The translations under genes and the position numbers were made by a program. Positions 14,774-23,296 of a stretch of DNA of 47,878 nt are shown here, piece by piece (position 1 is the first letter of the stretch; each line of letters begins with the position of its first letter). The notes beneath the pieces are model-generated. The model worked only from the letters and a program-made list of their open reading frames with translations, was not told the origin of the DNA and did not search any database. Origin of the DNA: Patescibacteria group bacterium (GTDB lineage: Bacteria > Patescibacteriota > Patescibacteriia > Patescibacteriales > JAQTRU01). The stretch lies in contig JAQUPG010000012.1 in the NCBI GenBank assembly GCA_028716725.1, positions 1 through 47,878 of the forward strand. The letters are read 5' to 3'.

Positions 14774-16243
14774 ATGAAAATACTAATAATAAATCCTCCG
14801 GCTTTTCGCGGAAATGACTATATCCGCGAAGGGCGGTGCATGCAAACCAAGTCTTCTTGGGCGTCTTTGTGGATGCCTTTGTCTTTGGCTTACATCGCGG
14901 CTTTTTTAAGGAAAGAAGGCAGTGAAATTAAATTAATTGACTGTATTGCCAAGAAAATGAAAGCGGAGAAATTAATAAAAATAGCGAAAGATTTTTCGCC
15001 AGGTTTAATAGTTATAAATACGGCCTTCCCTTCCATAAAAGGAGATATGGAGACGGCGGCTCGCTTTAAAAAAGCCCTGCCATCCGCAAAAATAGCCTCG
15101 ATTGGTCTTTATCCGACTTTGTTTGAAGATAAGTTTTTAGAAGAGTTTTCCACACCTGATTTTGCTGTTATTGGCGAGCCGGAGTGGGTCATAAAAAATT
15201 TAGTAAAAACGTTGGAAATTGGCGAAAATTTAGATAAAGTAGATGGCCTAATCTGGCGGAAGACCCCCACCCCTAACCCCTCCCCCGCTTCCGTCGTCAC
15301 GGGAGAGGGGAGTAAAAGTGATATTGTTGTTAATCAGCCGCAAAAAATAGAGGAAAATGATTTAGACGAATTGCCTTTTCCGGCCCGGGATTTGCTTAAT
15401 AACGAGGCTTACCGCCTGCCGACGGACAGGAAGAAATTTACCCTGCTGTCTGTCGGTCGGGGCTGCCCGTTTAATTGCAGTTATTGTGCGGCCCATACTT
15501 ATTACGGCAAAAAATTCAGGAGAAGAACTGTAAAATCAGTGATTGATGAAATTGAAGAATGTCTAAATAAATACGGCATAAAAAGTTTCCTTTTCTGGGG
15601 TGAATCTTTTACTTTGGACTACCTTTATGGTGAAGCTATTTGCGACGAGATTATGAACAGGGGATTGAAAATAACCTGGTCAGCAGCATCGCGGGCGGAT
15701 ACTTTAAATGAAAAACTTCTTAAAAAAATGAAGCAAGCCGGCTGTATTTTGCTTGGGTTAGGCATTGAATCAGCCAATCAGGAAGTGCTGGATCGCGCTA
15801 AAAAAGGGATAAGTTTAGAAAAAATAAAAAGAGCCATTAAGATGGTAAAAGAAGCTGGAATTAGTTCAATGGGACATTTTGTTTTCGGCTTGCCCGGCGA
15901 CACAAAAGAAAGCGCAAAAGAAACAATGAAATTCGCCTGCGGTTCAGGCGTTAATTATGCCCAATTTTATTGCGCTATCCCTTATCCAAAAACTGAATTA
16001 GGCCGAATTGCCAAGAAAAATGACTGGATTGAGACAAAAAATTATTCCGAATTTGATTTAACTAAGTCGGTGATGAGGAATGAAGCTTTGTCTTCGGCGC
16101 AAATTAAAAAATTCCGCGACAAGGCTTATCGAAAGTTTTATTTCCGGCCGAAAATGATCAAACAAACCATGAAAGAAGTTAGTTCTTTCCGGTCATTTTT
16201 GGAAATTTTGAATTTTATGAAGTGGATAAAGCCCAAAAGCTAA
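14774..16243 (+). CDS. B12-binding-domain radical SAM enzyme
   Basis: 489 residues. The N-terminal 180 residues form a cobalamin-binding-like Rossmann domain (ILIINPPAFRG, then VINTAFPSIKGD, then FAVIGEPEWV). The radical SAM core begins near 220 with the [4Fe-4S] ligands C231, C235 and C238 (GCPFNCSYCAAH), followed by FLFWGESFT, GLGIESANQEVLDRAKKGIS and HFVFGLPGDTKES. Members methylate or rearrange unactivated carbons; the substrate cannot be told. Its place between two glycosyltransferases suggests lipid or glycan modification (inference). A repeat-derived segment (TPTPNPSPASVVTGEGS) lies in the linker between the domains, nt about 15262-15312. Confidence 0.88.
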   Translation: MKILIINPPAFRGNDYIREGRCMQTKSSWASLWMPLSLAYIAAFLRKEGSEIKLIDCIAKKMKAEKLIKIAKDFSPGLIVINTAFPSIKGDMETAARFKKALPSAKIASIGLYPTLFEDKFLEEFSTPDFAVIGEPEWVIKNLVKTLEIGENLDKVDGLIWRKTPTPNPSPASVVTGEGSKSDIVVNQPQKIEENDLDELPFPARDLLNNEAYRLPTDRKKFTLLSVGRGCPFNCSYCAAHTYYGKKFRRRTVKSVIDEIEECLNKYGIKSFLFWGESFTLDYLYGEAICDEIMNRGLKITWSAASRADTLNEKLLKKMKQAGCILLGLGIESANQEVLDRAKKGISLEKIKRAIKMVKEAGISSMGHFVFGLPGDTKESAKETMKFACGSGVNYAQFYCAIPYPKTELGRIAKKNDWIETKNYSEFDLTKSVMRNEALSSAQIKKFRDKAYRKFYFRPKMIKQTMKEVSSFRSFLEILNFMKWIKPKS

Positions 16244-16280
16244 AAACTAAAAGTTAAAATGGAAAAAGATAATAATAAAT

Positions 16281-18890
16281 ATGAAAAACATTTTTAAAAA
16301 AATAAGATTAAACTGGTTTAAAAGAAATTTCAGGAATTTTATAAAGCATAAATGTAAAATCGTGTTGCTTTTAATTATTCTTCTTTTTGCCGCGCAGGTT
16401 TTTACCAAGCTTAATCCGACCCTGCTTTATACTCCGGACGCTTCTACTTACTTAATTTTGGCTAATTCGTTTATGCCCGGGCATGAGGTTTACCACGATT
16501 ACAGCATGATAGGGGACCCGGTCCACATTCTTTATCCGCCCATGTATCCCTTGCTCCTTACGCCAACGGCTTTATTTTTCGGAGAAAGCATTTTCGCGGC
16601 TAAAGCGATAACCGGATTTTGGGCGGTTATAATGCTTATCGGCGTTTATCTTTTATTCAGGAAAATCGGAGGAGAAAAATGGGGCCTCTCTATGGCTGCG
16701 CTTACGGCCGTCAGCCCGACCATAATTATTTTTAGCTCCGAGGTTATGGCGGAAATTGCTTCTTTGATGTTCGCGGTTTATTCTTTGTTTTTCGTAATAA
16801 AATTTAATAATGGCGACGGGAAAAAATATTTAGTATTTTCCGCTTTAGCGGCCGCCGGCGCGTTTTTGTCCCGTTCAATCTGGGTGGCGATTACTCCGGC
16901 CTTGGCTTTATATTTGCTTTTTAATAAAAAATGGAAAAGCGCCATTATAATCTTCGTTTTATCAATCGTTTTGATGGTCCCATGGGTAGTCCGCGATAAT
17001 TTAGCCTCTAAAGCGACCGGCATGGGCGGGGGCAGTTATGTTGAGCAGATAATGAACATGGACCTGACGCCGGAGGGGCCGAACCTTGCGATAAGATTTA
17101 TAAAAAGAACAGGCGTAAATGTAAATTATTATTATGAACATCTTGGCCGAATGACCGACACTTTGCTTGTCCCCAATTCTTTTTCCCCGGCGGCTTTGTC
17201 GATGTTTTTTCCGCCTTTTGGCGCAAAAGGAGAACAGGCCGCCCTGATTCTCTCTTTGTGTTTTATTCTTTTTGGCTTAATTAGATCTCTCTATTTAAAT
17301 AATAAAACAAGGTTAATCGCTTTTGCCGTGCTTTGCCATCTTGGCTTATTGATGATTTTTCCGTATAAAGAAGTCCGTTATTTAGTGCCGCTTATTCCTT
17401 TCTGCCTTTATTTTTTAGCCTTAGGAGCAATGCCCGTTTTGAATTTACTCGCTTGGCTGCTTTCCCTTCTGGTTAATATAAAAAAAATGAAGGAAAAATT
17501 TTTATACATTTTGATTATTGCTTCTTTATTCATATTTTTAATCCCGAACTGGCTGATGAACTGGCAGAGCTCGAGAATGAATTTTTATCAGCTTATCTGG
17601 CCGGGAGCGGTTAAAGAGGCGCTGGCCGGAAATTATAATTATGAATGGGGGAGTGAGCTAATTGGGGTGGGAAAATGGCTGCGGGCTAACACGCCGGAAG
17701 ACAGCGTTATCTTGCAGGACCGGAAAGAATTATATTTTTACGCGCAAAGGAAAATTATCACCAGCGAGCCCGTAACGCAACTGACGGTTGAGGAGTTTAA
17801 CTTAATGGTCTGGGCTAATGATATAAATTACATTATTGAAGAAAATTTTTTGGGCAAGTCGCCTCTGGACACAAAGCGCCTTGGCTCCCAACAATATGAT
17901 GTTATCCCGGAGGTAAGCGTCGGCACCCTTACAATTTTTAAAGTAAAAGAAAAATTATTTCAGGAAGAAAGAGGGGATGAAGATTATAAGCAGGTTTTAG
18001 AGGTTTTGGAAAAAGCCGTGGCGGATAATCCGGGTGATTTTGCCGCCCTTAATAATCTCGGCGTCTTTTATTTAAAAAATGACCAAGCCGAATTAGCTCT
18101 GGAGCAATTTAAGAAAGCGATAGAATTAGACTCGGCTACCGCCCAGATTCATTTTAATTTAGCCACGGCTTATTTGGATAATGAAAAATATAATGAAGCC
18201 GAGGCCGAATATAATATGGCCAAACAGATCCAGTTTGTCCATCGTTTAGTCCCCTTGATTCAGAGCAACCTGCGAATTATTGATATTTTAAAGCGGGCGG
18301 AAAAGACCGGGAATAAAGACGAAAAGGTGGATTTGTATAATCAGGCCGCCATTATCTATTATAGCCGGGGAAAATTCAGCCAGGCGAAAAAATTCCTTGA
18401 AAAGGCCTTGGTTATTAATCCCGACTCCGCCCTTACCAATACTGGTTTGGGCCGGGTTTATGAAGTTTTGGGGAATTATGAAGAAGCTCTGAAATTTTAT
18501 AAAAAAGCGCAGGAGCTTGACCCGAAAGATAAGTCTATTACTCCCTTTAACGACCGGACGGTGGTGGCAAAAATCCTGCGGGATAAAAAGAAAGAAACCA
18601 TAAAACTCGGCGAGGAAGAAAAAGAAATAGATTGGGAGAAAGCGGATAGCTATAATATTTTAGGCGTTCTTTATTGGAGCACGGGCGAGCCGATGCGCTC
18701 GGTGGCATTTTTTAAAAAAGCCATTGAACTGGACGACAGTTTTTACGCCGCTTATGAAAATTTGGGGATAATTTATGAAAGTTTCGGTAAGACCGAGAAG
18801 GCTAAAGAAAATTTTCAAAAAGTGGCTGAGTTAAATCCGAAAAGAAGTTATTCAAAGCAAAGATTGGAAATGCTGGAAGGAGCAAAATAG
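16281..18890 (+). CDS. Membrane glycosyltransferase (GT-C/ArnT-like) fused to TPR repeats
   Basis: 869 residues. The N-terminal half has about ten membrane segments; DASTYLILANSFMPG and the FLSRSIWVAITPALALY region are typical of PMT/ArnT-type transferases that use polyprenyl-phosphate sugars. Then comes a soluble domain (NTPEDSVILQDRKELYFYAQ), and from about 570 onward several TPRs (ALNNLGVFYLKNDQAELALE, AYENLGIIYESFGKTEKAKE). The TPRs probably bind protein substrates or partners outside the membrane. It likely glycosylates surface proteins made in the same island; acceptor and sugar are unknown. Confidence 0.85.
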   Translation: MKNIFKKIRLNWFKRNFRNFIKHKCKIVLLLIILLFAAQVFTKLNPTLLYTPDASTYLILANSFMPGHEVYHDYSMIGDPVHILYPPMYPLLLTPTALFFGESIFAAKAITGFWAVIMLIGVYLLFRKIGGEKWGLSMAALTAVSPTIIIFSSEVMAEIASLMFAVYSLFFVIKFNNGDGKKYLVFSALAAAGAFLSRSIWVAITPALALYLLFNKKWKSAIIIFVLSIVLMVPWVVRDNLASKATGMGGGSYVEQIMNMDLTPEGPNLAIRFIKRTGVNVNYYYEHLGRMTDTLLVPNSFSPAALSMFFPPFGAKGEQAALILSLCFILFGLIRSLYLNNKTRLIAFAVLCHLGLLMIFPYKEVRYLVPLIPFCLYFLALGAMPVLNLLAWLLSLLVNIKKMKEKFLYILIIASLFIFLIPNWLMNWQSSRMNFYQLIWPGAVKEALAGNYNYEWGSELIGVGKWLRANTPEDSVILQDRKELYFYAQRKIITSEPVTQLTVEEFNLMVWANDINYIIEENFLGKSPLDTKRLGSQQYDVIPEVSVGTLTIFKVKEKLFQEERGDEDYKQVLEVLEKAVADNPGDFAALNNLGVFYLKNDQAELALEQFKKAIELDSATAQIHFNLATAYLDNEKYNEAEAEYNMAKQIQFVHRLVPLIQSNLRIIDILKRAEKTGNKDEKVDLYNQAAIIYYSRGKFSQAKKFLEKALVINPDSALTNTGLGRVYEVLGNYEEALKFYKKAQELDPKDKSITPFNDRTVVAKILRDKKKETIKLGEEEKEIDWEKADSYNILGVLYWSTGEPMRSVAFFKKAIELDDSFYAAYENLGIIYESFGKTEKAKENFQKVAELNPKRSYSKQRLEMLEGAK

Positions 18891-18897
18891 TTTTTGC

Positions 18898-19298
18898 CTT
18901 TGTCATTGCGAGCCCCGAAGCCTCGGGGCGAAGCAATCTCTGGTTAAATAGAAAAACATGTTAAACGAACGATACTATTTTGTTTATATCAATACTAATA
19001 AAACCCACAACGTTTTTTATACCGGCGTAACCAATAATTTACTAAAAAGGAATTATCAGCATAAAACCCAAGAAAACGAATTAAGTTTTACCGCTAAGTA
19101 TAAGGTAAATAAATTAGTCTATTGTGAAACATTTTCTGATATCCGTGATGCCATTGCCAGAGAAAAATAGATAAAAGGCGGTTCAAGAAAAGATAAAATT
19201 AACCTTATAATTAAATTAAATCCGGAGTGGAAAGATTTAAGCTTGGAGATGCAAAACCAGAGATTGCTTCGTCGCTTGAGCTCCTCGCAATGACAAAG
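18898..19298 (+). mobile_element. GIY-YIG element with inverted ends
   Basis: Left end 18898-18943 and right end 19257-19298 are inverted copies of one another: TTTGTCATTGCGAG at the outside and GAAGCAATCTCTGG at the inside match exactly. The core of the left end is changed by a GCCCCGA/TCGGGGC hairpin (18912-18929). The enclosed gene encodes a GIY-YIG endonuclease and its last codons lie in the right end. The arrangement implies the nuclease moves or maintains the repeat. It sits directly before the gene at 19307. Confidence 0.75.
18958..19293 (+). pseudogene. GIY-YIG nuclease with a premature TAG
   Basis: The first 70 residues carry the URI/GIY-YIG core: YYFVYINTNKTHNVFYTGVT (a YVYI-type strand and YTG in place of GIY-YIG), later KLVYCETFSDIRDAIAREK. 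A TAG at 19168-19170 then stops the frame exactly where the family has Gln in REKQIKG. Beyond it the same frame runs on without further stops, IKGGSRKDKINLIIKLNPEW and so on, to TGA 19291-19293 inside the right repeat. This is a single C-to-T change (CAG to TAG). The product would lack the C-terminal third. UAG recoding is not supported by any other gene here. Confidence 0.8.
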
Positions 19299-19306
19299 AA
19301 GTGAAA

Positions 19307-20410
19307 ATGAAAAAGCAAAATATAAAAAATTTATCTTGGCGCGTTCTCACCACGGTTATCCTAACTTTAACCGCGGTTCTTACCGTTTGGGTTTACGCGG
19401 CTTTCGTTGAACCCACGGCTGGGCCGAATGATTCTGATCAGGATTTTGCCCAGAATATTTTGGGCGCCAATAATGCGGATAATGATTTTGACTCGTCTTT
19501 GGTAACGGCCAATAATGATGGCAGTGTTGTTGAGAGATTGACTTATTTGGTTGAAAATTTATATACGGACGAATGCGGTGAATCCACAATTTCCACTCAA
19601 GTTCAATGCTATGTTGACGACACGGCTCGTTATTTAACCACTGACCTTTGTAATGAAACTAAGGAAAATCAATGTTTTGTGCCGACTGATAATAGTTATT
19701 ACGCTTTTGGTTCTGAATGTTCTGACTCTACTACTACAACGACAACCAATTGTTATATTGATGATACGGCGAAATATGTGGACAGTAATGCTTGCTCAGC
19801 TTCAGCTAATACTGGTTATTGTTATGTCAACACATCTACTTTTACCGCTTTAGACTCAGATTTGGTCGCCAGCAATATAAAAGATGGTGTGATTATTTTC
19901 GGAGTGACTGGCACAATAGCCTTTAAGGCGGTTTTTGTTACAGCGGCAACTTATACTGGAGATTTGGGCGGATTATCCGGAGCAGATGCTAAATGCCAGA
20001 GTCAGGCCACAACCTATGGAATACCCGGTACTTTCAAAGCCTGGATATCAGATCATGGCACAACAGTCGCATCCCGTTTTTATCATTCCTCCCTTCCTTA
20101 TAAATATTGGAATGGCTCAAGCTGGATTCAGATTGCCGATAATTGGAGTGATTTAACCGACGGTACGCTTGATAATTCTATAGATACAACCGTTACCGGA
20201 GGGGCGACTACTGGGAATATGTATACGGGTACGGGCACAGACGGCGGTTTTGGTTGGGGGGGAGCCTATACTTGCTATGACTGGGGATACGGAGGAGCTA
20301 CGCCTGATGGTTATGGTGGGGTTTTTGGAAGGACGGACGCTTGGTGGACAGCTTATAGCACAGGATATGTTTGCAGCAATTCTTTTAATATTATGTGTTT
20401 TGAACAGTAA
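19307..20410 (+). CDS. Membrane-anchored protein with DUF1554-like C-terminal domain
   Basis: 367 residues from ATG 19307 (GTG 19301 is possible). The N-terminal anchor and NILGANNADNDFDSS stretch match the 96-residue protein at 13533. A Cys/Thr-rich middle follows with paired short repeats (QCYVDDTARYLTTDLC, NCYIDDTAKYVDSNAC), then DLVASNIKDGVIIFGVTGT, common in tail-fibre-like proteins. The last 160 residues (FVTAATYTGDLGGLSGADAK, then GTFKAWISD, WSDLTDGTLDNSI, CYDWG, FGRTDAWW, CFEQ) fit the DUF1554 fold found in secreted lectin-like proteins. Probably displayed on the cell surface. The mobile element lies just upstream, so its promoter may have been altered. Confidence 0.75.
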   Translation: MKKQNIKNLSWRVLTTVILTLTAVLTVWVYAAFVEPTAGPNDSDQDFAQNILGANNADNDFDSSLVTANNDGSVVERLTYLVENLYTDECGESTISTQVQCYVDDTARYLTTDLCNETKENQCFVPTDNSYYAFGSECSDSTTTTTTNCYIDDTAKYVDSNACSASANTGYCYVNTSTFTALDSDLVASNIKDGVIIFGVTGTIAFKAVFVTAATYTGDLGGLSGADAKCQSQATTYGIPGTFKAWISDHGTTVASRFYHSSLPYKYWNGSSWIQIADNWSDLTDGTLDNSIDTTVTGGATTGNMYTGTGTDGGFGWGGAYTCYDWGYGGATPDGYGGVFGRTDAWWTAYSTGYVCSNSFNIMCFEQ

Positions 20411-20499
20411 TAAATAAATTAAAAATTAAAATCTAAAATCGAGAATTTATTAAAGAAATTTAGGAGGTTTTTGTGTGGCTTTATATTTTTATTTTTTTA

Positions 20500-20508
20500 T
20501 GGTATAAT
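20500..20508 (+). promoter_or_regulatory. Extended -10 promoter before the Cys-rich secreted gene
   Basis: TGGTATAAT (TATAAT at 20503-20508), the same nine bases as the adhesin promoter at 6278. Start codon 27 nt downstream. An A+T-rich -35 region is present but not consensus. Confidence 0.65.
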
Positions 20509-20535
20509 TATAACAATGTTAGTAGTTGATAATTT

Positions 20536-22044
20536 ATGCTTTCCCGTAAATTCTCTCTAATTTTAATATTTTCCATTATTTTGACCCTGGGCTTGTCCAT
20601 CTCCCTAGGCTCTATTTTAGCTGCCTGGACGGCTCCGGCTTCTGCTCCTCCGGAAGGTAATATTGCCGCTCCGATTAATACCAGCGCTACTGGCCAAGCC
20701 AAGCAAGGCGGATTAATAATAAATACCGGCGACAGCGCTAACGGCCTGATTGTCCAATACGGCAATGTCGGAATCGGCACAACCAATCCACAGGCGGAAT
20801 TAGATGTGGTTGGCAATATAAACGCTACGGGAAATATTATTGCCGCGCCCCCGACTGCCAGCGACCAGTTGGCAACCAAGGGGTATGTAGACGCGGCCAG
20901 CGGAGAAGGAAGCGGTTGTTATTGGGATTACAGCAACACTTGCGTGAGCGGGCATGTTTCTGTAAAAACAGCTACCTATGGATATTGCGACTATGGCGGA
21001 CAGAGATATTATCGGCCGCCTGGTGGAACCTGTATTGACACGTCAGGTGGCGGAGGCACAGCCGCTTTGTGTTGCTTAGCCGAAGCAAAGACAGCTGGAG
21101 AAACTTGCACTTACGGTTCAGACTGCGGTTCTGGCTATTGCGTAGATAGTTATTGTTGCAATAGTTCTTGCGCCGGCACCTGCCAAGCCTGTAATGTTGC
21201 CGGCAGCGCCGGCACTTGTACTAATATTCCGGCCGGCACGGATCCGGCCAGTGAATGCTCTTCCACGACTTGTACTAATTATATTTATGGCTGGAACAAC
21301 AATAGCTGTTTAAAATATGCGAGCAATACAGCTAATAATGGAATGTGCAATGGTTCAGGCGTTTGTTCATCAGTGACGGAATCATGCACGGGGGCTGGAA
21401 CTTCTGCTGCCAGTTGCGGTAGTGCCGGATGTAAAAAAGTTTGTGTAACCGGAGGATTGGCAACTAGTTATGATACGGTGGCCGAAATTTGCTATATATC
21501 TAATGAAACGGCAGCTTGTACTTCTCCGGCTACCTGCAATATTAATGGTTATTGCGTGGCTTGTGGCAATGGAATTGTGGAAGCGGGTGAATTATGCGAT
21601 GACGGCAATACTTCCTGGACAGTCGGCACTTGCGCGGCTAATTGCTTAGGAACCAATTATTATACTTTCCCTTCTAATTTTTGGAGCGGCTTAAATCCTT
21701 ATGCTGGCAATGACTATTGTATTAATAAGGGCTGGGGTCGGCAGACCAGCAATAATCAATTTTATTCATTTTCTTCGTGGACTACAGCAGGTGGCGAAAA
21801 ATGGATTTGGTACCAGTATAGTCCGTCTATATATCCGGCCTCTCTCACCACGACTATTTGGCAGACTTATTATAGTTATTATAGTTATCCTGAGATTATC
21901 ACAACTTTTTATATTTATGCCGGTGTCCCGGGTGTGAGATCTTATCTCTTATCCAATTATATAAGGTCTTTCAATTATCTAATTAGCACTAATATTAATT
22001 ACCAGTATCTTTATTCTATAACCCAGCTTTGGTGCGCTGATTAA
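20536..22044 (+). CDS. Secreted Cys-rich protein with one tail-fibre-type motif
   Basis: 502 residues. N-terminal signal/anchor (LILIFSIILTLGLSISLGSI), then a stretch of WTAPASAPPEGNIAAPINTS type, a single VGIGTTNPQAELDVVGNI motif like those in the adhesin, and LATKGYVDAAS. The middle 200 residues are very rich in Cys and include CGNGIVEAGELCDDGN, the signature of the Myxococcus-type Cys-rich repeat (DUF4215-like). The last 130 residues are rich in Tyr, Ser and Asn with no known fold. Probably an extracellular adhesion protein, stabilised by disulfides. It shares style and promoter type with the gene at 6371. Confidence 0.7.
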   Translation: MLSRKFSLILIFSIILTLGLSISLGSILAAWTAPASAPPEGNIAAPINTSATGQAKQGGLIINTGDSANGLIVQYGNVGIGTTNPQAELDVVGNINATGNIIAAPPTASDQLATKGYVDAASGEGSGCYWDYSNTCVSGHVSVKTATYGYCDYGGQRYYRPPGGTCIDTSGGGGTAALCCLAEAKTAGETCTYGSDCGSGYCVDSYCCNSSCAGTCQACNVAGSAGTCTNIPAGTDPASECSSTTCTNYIYGWNNNSCLKYASNTANNGMCNGSGVCSSVTESCTGAGTSAASCGSAGCKKVCVTGGLATSYDTVAEICYISNETAACTSPATCNINGYCVACGNGIVEAGELCDDGNTSWTVGTCAANCLGTNYYTFPSNFWSGLNPYAGNDYCINKGWGRQTSNNQFYSFSSWTTAGGEKWIWYQYSPSIYPASLTTTIWQTYYSYYSYPEIITTFYIYAGVPGVRSYLLSNYIRSFNYLISTNINYQYLYSITQLWCAD

Positions 22045-22052
22045 AGAACTGA

Positions 22053-23150
22053 ATGGAAAATTTATTAAAAAAAATAGAAGAATTGCGAGAACGCCTCCTC
22101 AAGACCTGGAGGCTTCTTGATATTGACGGAAAAAAGTCGGAAGTAAGAGATAAGAAGCTAGAGATGAGTAAGCCGGATTTTTGGAAAAATAGGGAAAGAG
22201 CGGTAGAAATAAGCCAAAAAGCGGAAGAACTGGGGAAAGAGATCGGGGGATGGGAAGAACTTTTGAAAGAAACAACAGAATTAGAGGAGTTGGTGGCTGT
22301 TGGCAATAAAGAAGAGGATTTTTCTTTAGCTGAAGAAGTGGAAAGCAGGTACGAGGAATTATTAAAAAAATTCGAGGGAATGGAATTTCAGGTTATGTTT
22401 TCCGGAAAATACGATGAGAACAATGCTATTCTTTCCGTTCATGCCGGCACTGGGGGGGTGGAAGCGCAGGATTGGGCGGAAATGCTGGAGAGAATGTTTT
22501 TGCGGTTTGCGGAAAAGAGAGGCTGGAAAGCGGAAATTCTAGACCGGACAGTCGGCAATGAAGCCGGCATAAAAAGCATGAGCATGCGGATTGCCGGGCG
22601 CTGGGCTTATGGATATTTAAAAAGCGAATCAGGCGTGCATCGCTTAGTAAGGATTTCCCCATTTGACGCGGAGCAGATGCGGCATACGTCTTTTGCTTTA
22701 GTGGAAGTTATTCCGGAACTGCCGGAAGCGGAAAATATAGAAATAAAAAATGAGGATTTGCGCATAGACGTTTATCGCTCTTCGGGCCCGGGCGGGCAAA
22801 GCGTAAATACGACTGACTCGGCGGTGCGCATAGTCCATAAGCCGACTAATATAACTGTCACCTGCCAGACCCAGCGTTCCCAGCACCAAAATAAAATCAC
22901 GGCTTTAAAGATTTTAAAGTCAAAGTTATATAAATTACAAGAAGAAGAAAAAGAAAATACCGAGAAAAAACTGCGGGGAGAAGCGCAAAAGGCGGAGTGG
23001 GGGAAGCAAATCCGTTCTTATGTAATGCAGCCCTATAAAATGGTGAAAGATCATCGGACGGATTACGAAACTTCAGACGTTAATGCGGTTTTGAACGGGG
23101 AGTTGGAGCCCTTTATGGAAAGTTATCTGAGGGAAACGCATAATGGGTAA
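22053..23150 (+). CDS. prfB: Peptide chain release factor 2
   Basis: 365 residues. Terminates translation at UGA and UAA. The codon-reading motif SPF is at 202-204 and the catalytic GGQ at 247-249 (SSGPGGQSVNTTDSAVRI). It is a single open frame, so the programmed +1 frameshift that controls RF2 in many bacteria is absent. The N-terminal coiled coil contains KSEVRDKKLEM in place of the usual linker, encoded by spacer-like short word repeats. Its presence shows UGA is a stop in this organism. Eight nt separate it from the previous gene. Confidence 0.96.
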   Translation: MENLLKKIEELRERLLKTWRLLDIDGKKSEVRDKKLEMSKPDFWKNRERAVEISQKAEELGKEIGGWEELLKETTELEELVAVGNKEEDFSLAEEVESRYEELLKKFEGMEFQVMFSGKYDENNAILSVHAGTGGVEAQDWAEMLERMFLRFAEKRGWKAEILDRTVGNEAGIKSMSMRIAGRWAYGYLKSESGVHRLVRISPFDAEQMRHTSFALVEVIPELPEAENIEIKNEDLRIDVYRSSGPGGQSVNTTDSAVRIVHKPTNITVTCQTQRSQHQNKITALKILKSKLYKLQEEEKENTEKKLRGEAQKAEWGKQIRSYVMQPYKMVKDHRTDYETSDVNAVLNGELEPFMESYLRETHNG

Positions 23151-23153
23151 CAA

Positions 23154-23280
23154 TTTTCAATTTTTAATTTTAAATTTTCAAACAATTTTTAATTTTTTAA
23201 TTTCTAATTTTTTATATTGCTAAGTTTAGAAATTGTAGAATTAGGTCATTGGAAATTGTTTAGAAATTAAAAATTGAAAA
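23154..23280. repeat. Spacer palindrome before comEC
   Basis: TTTTCAATTTTTAATTT (23154-23170) pairs perfectly with 23264-23280. Both arms are continued by imperfect direct repeats of the same words. No T-tract terminator shape. Confidence 0.75.
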
Positions 23281-23296
23281 CTAGAAATTAATATAT

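Noticed and set aside
6371-22044. Prophage remnant (tail-fibre-like motifs)
   Set aside because: No capsid, terminase, portal, integrase or lysis genes. The VGIGT motifs lie in proteins with signal or membrane anchors, typical of CPR surface proteins.
22053-23150. Programmed +1 frameshift in prfB
   Set aside because: The gene is one continuous frame with no in-frame TGA near codon 25.
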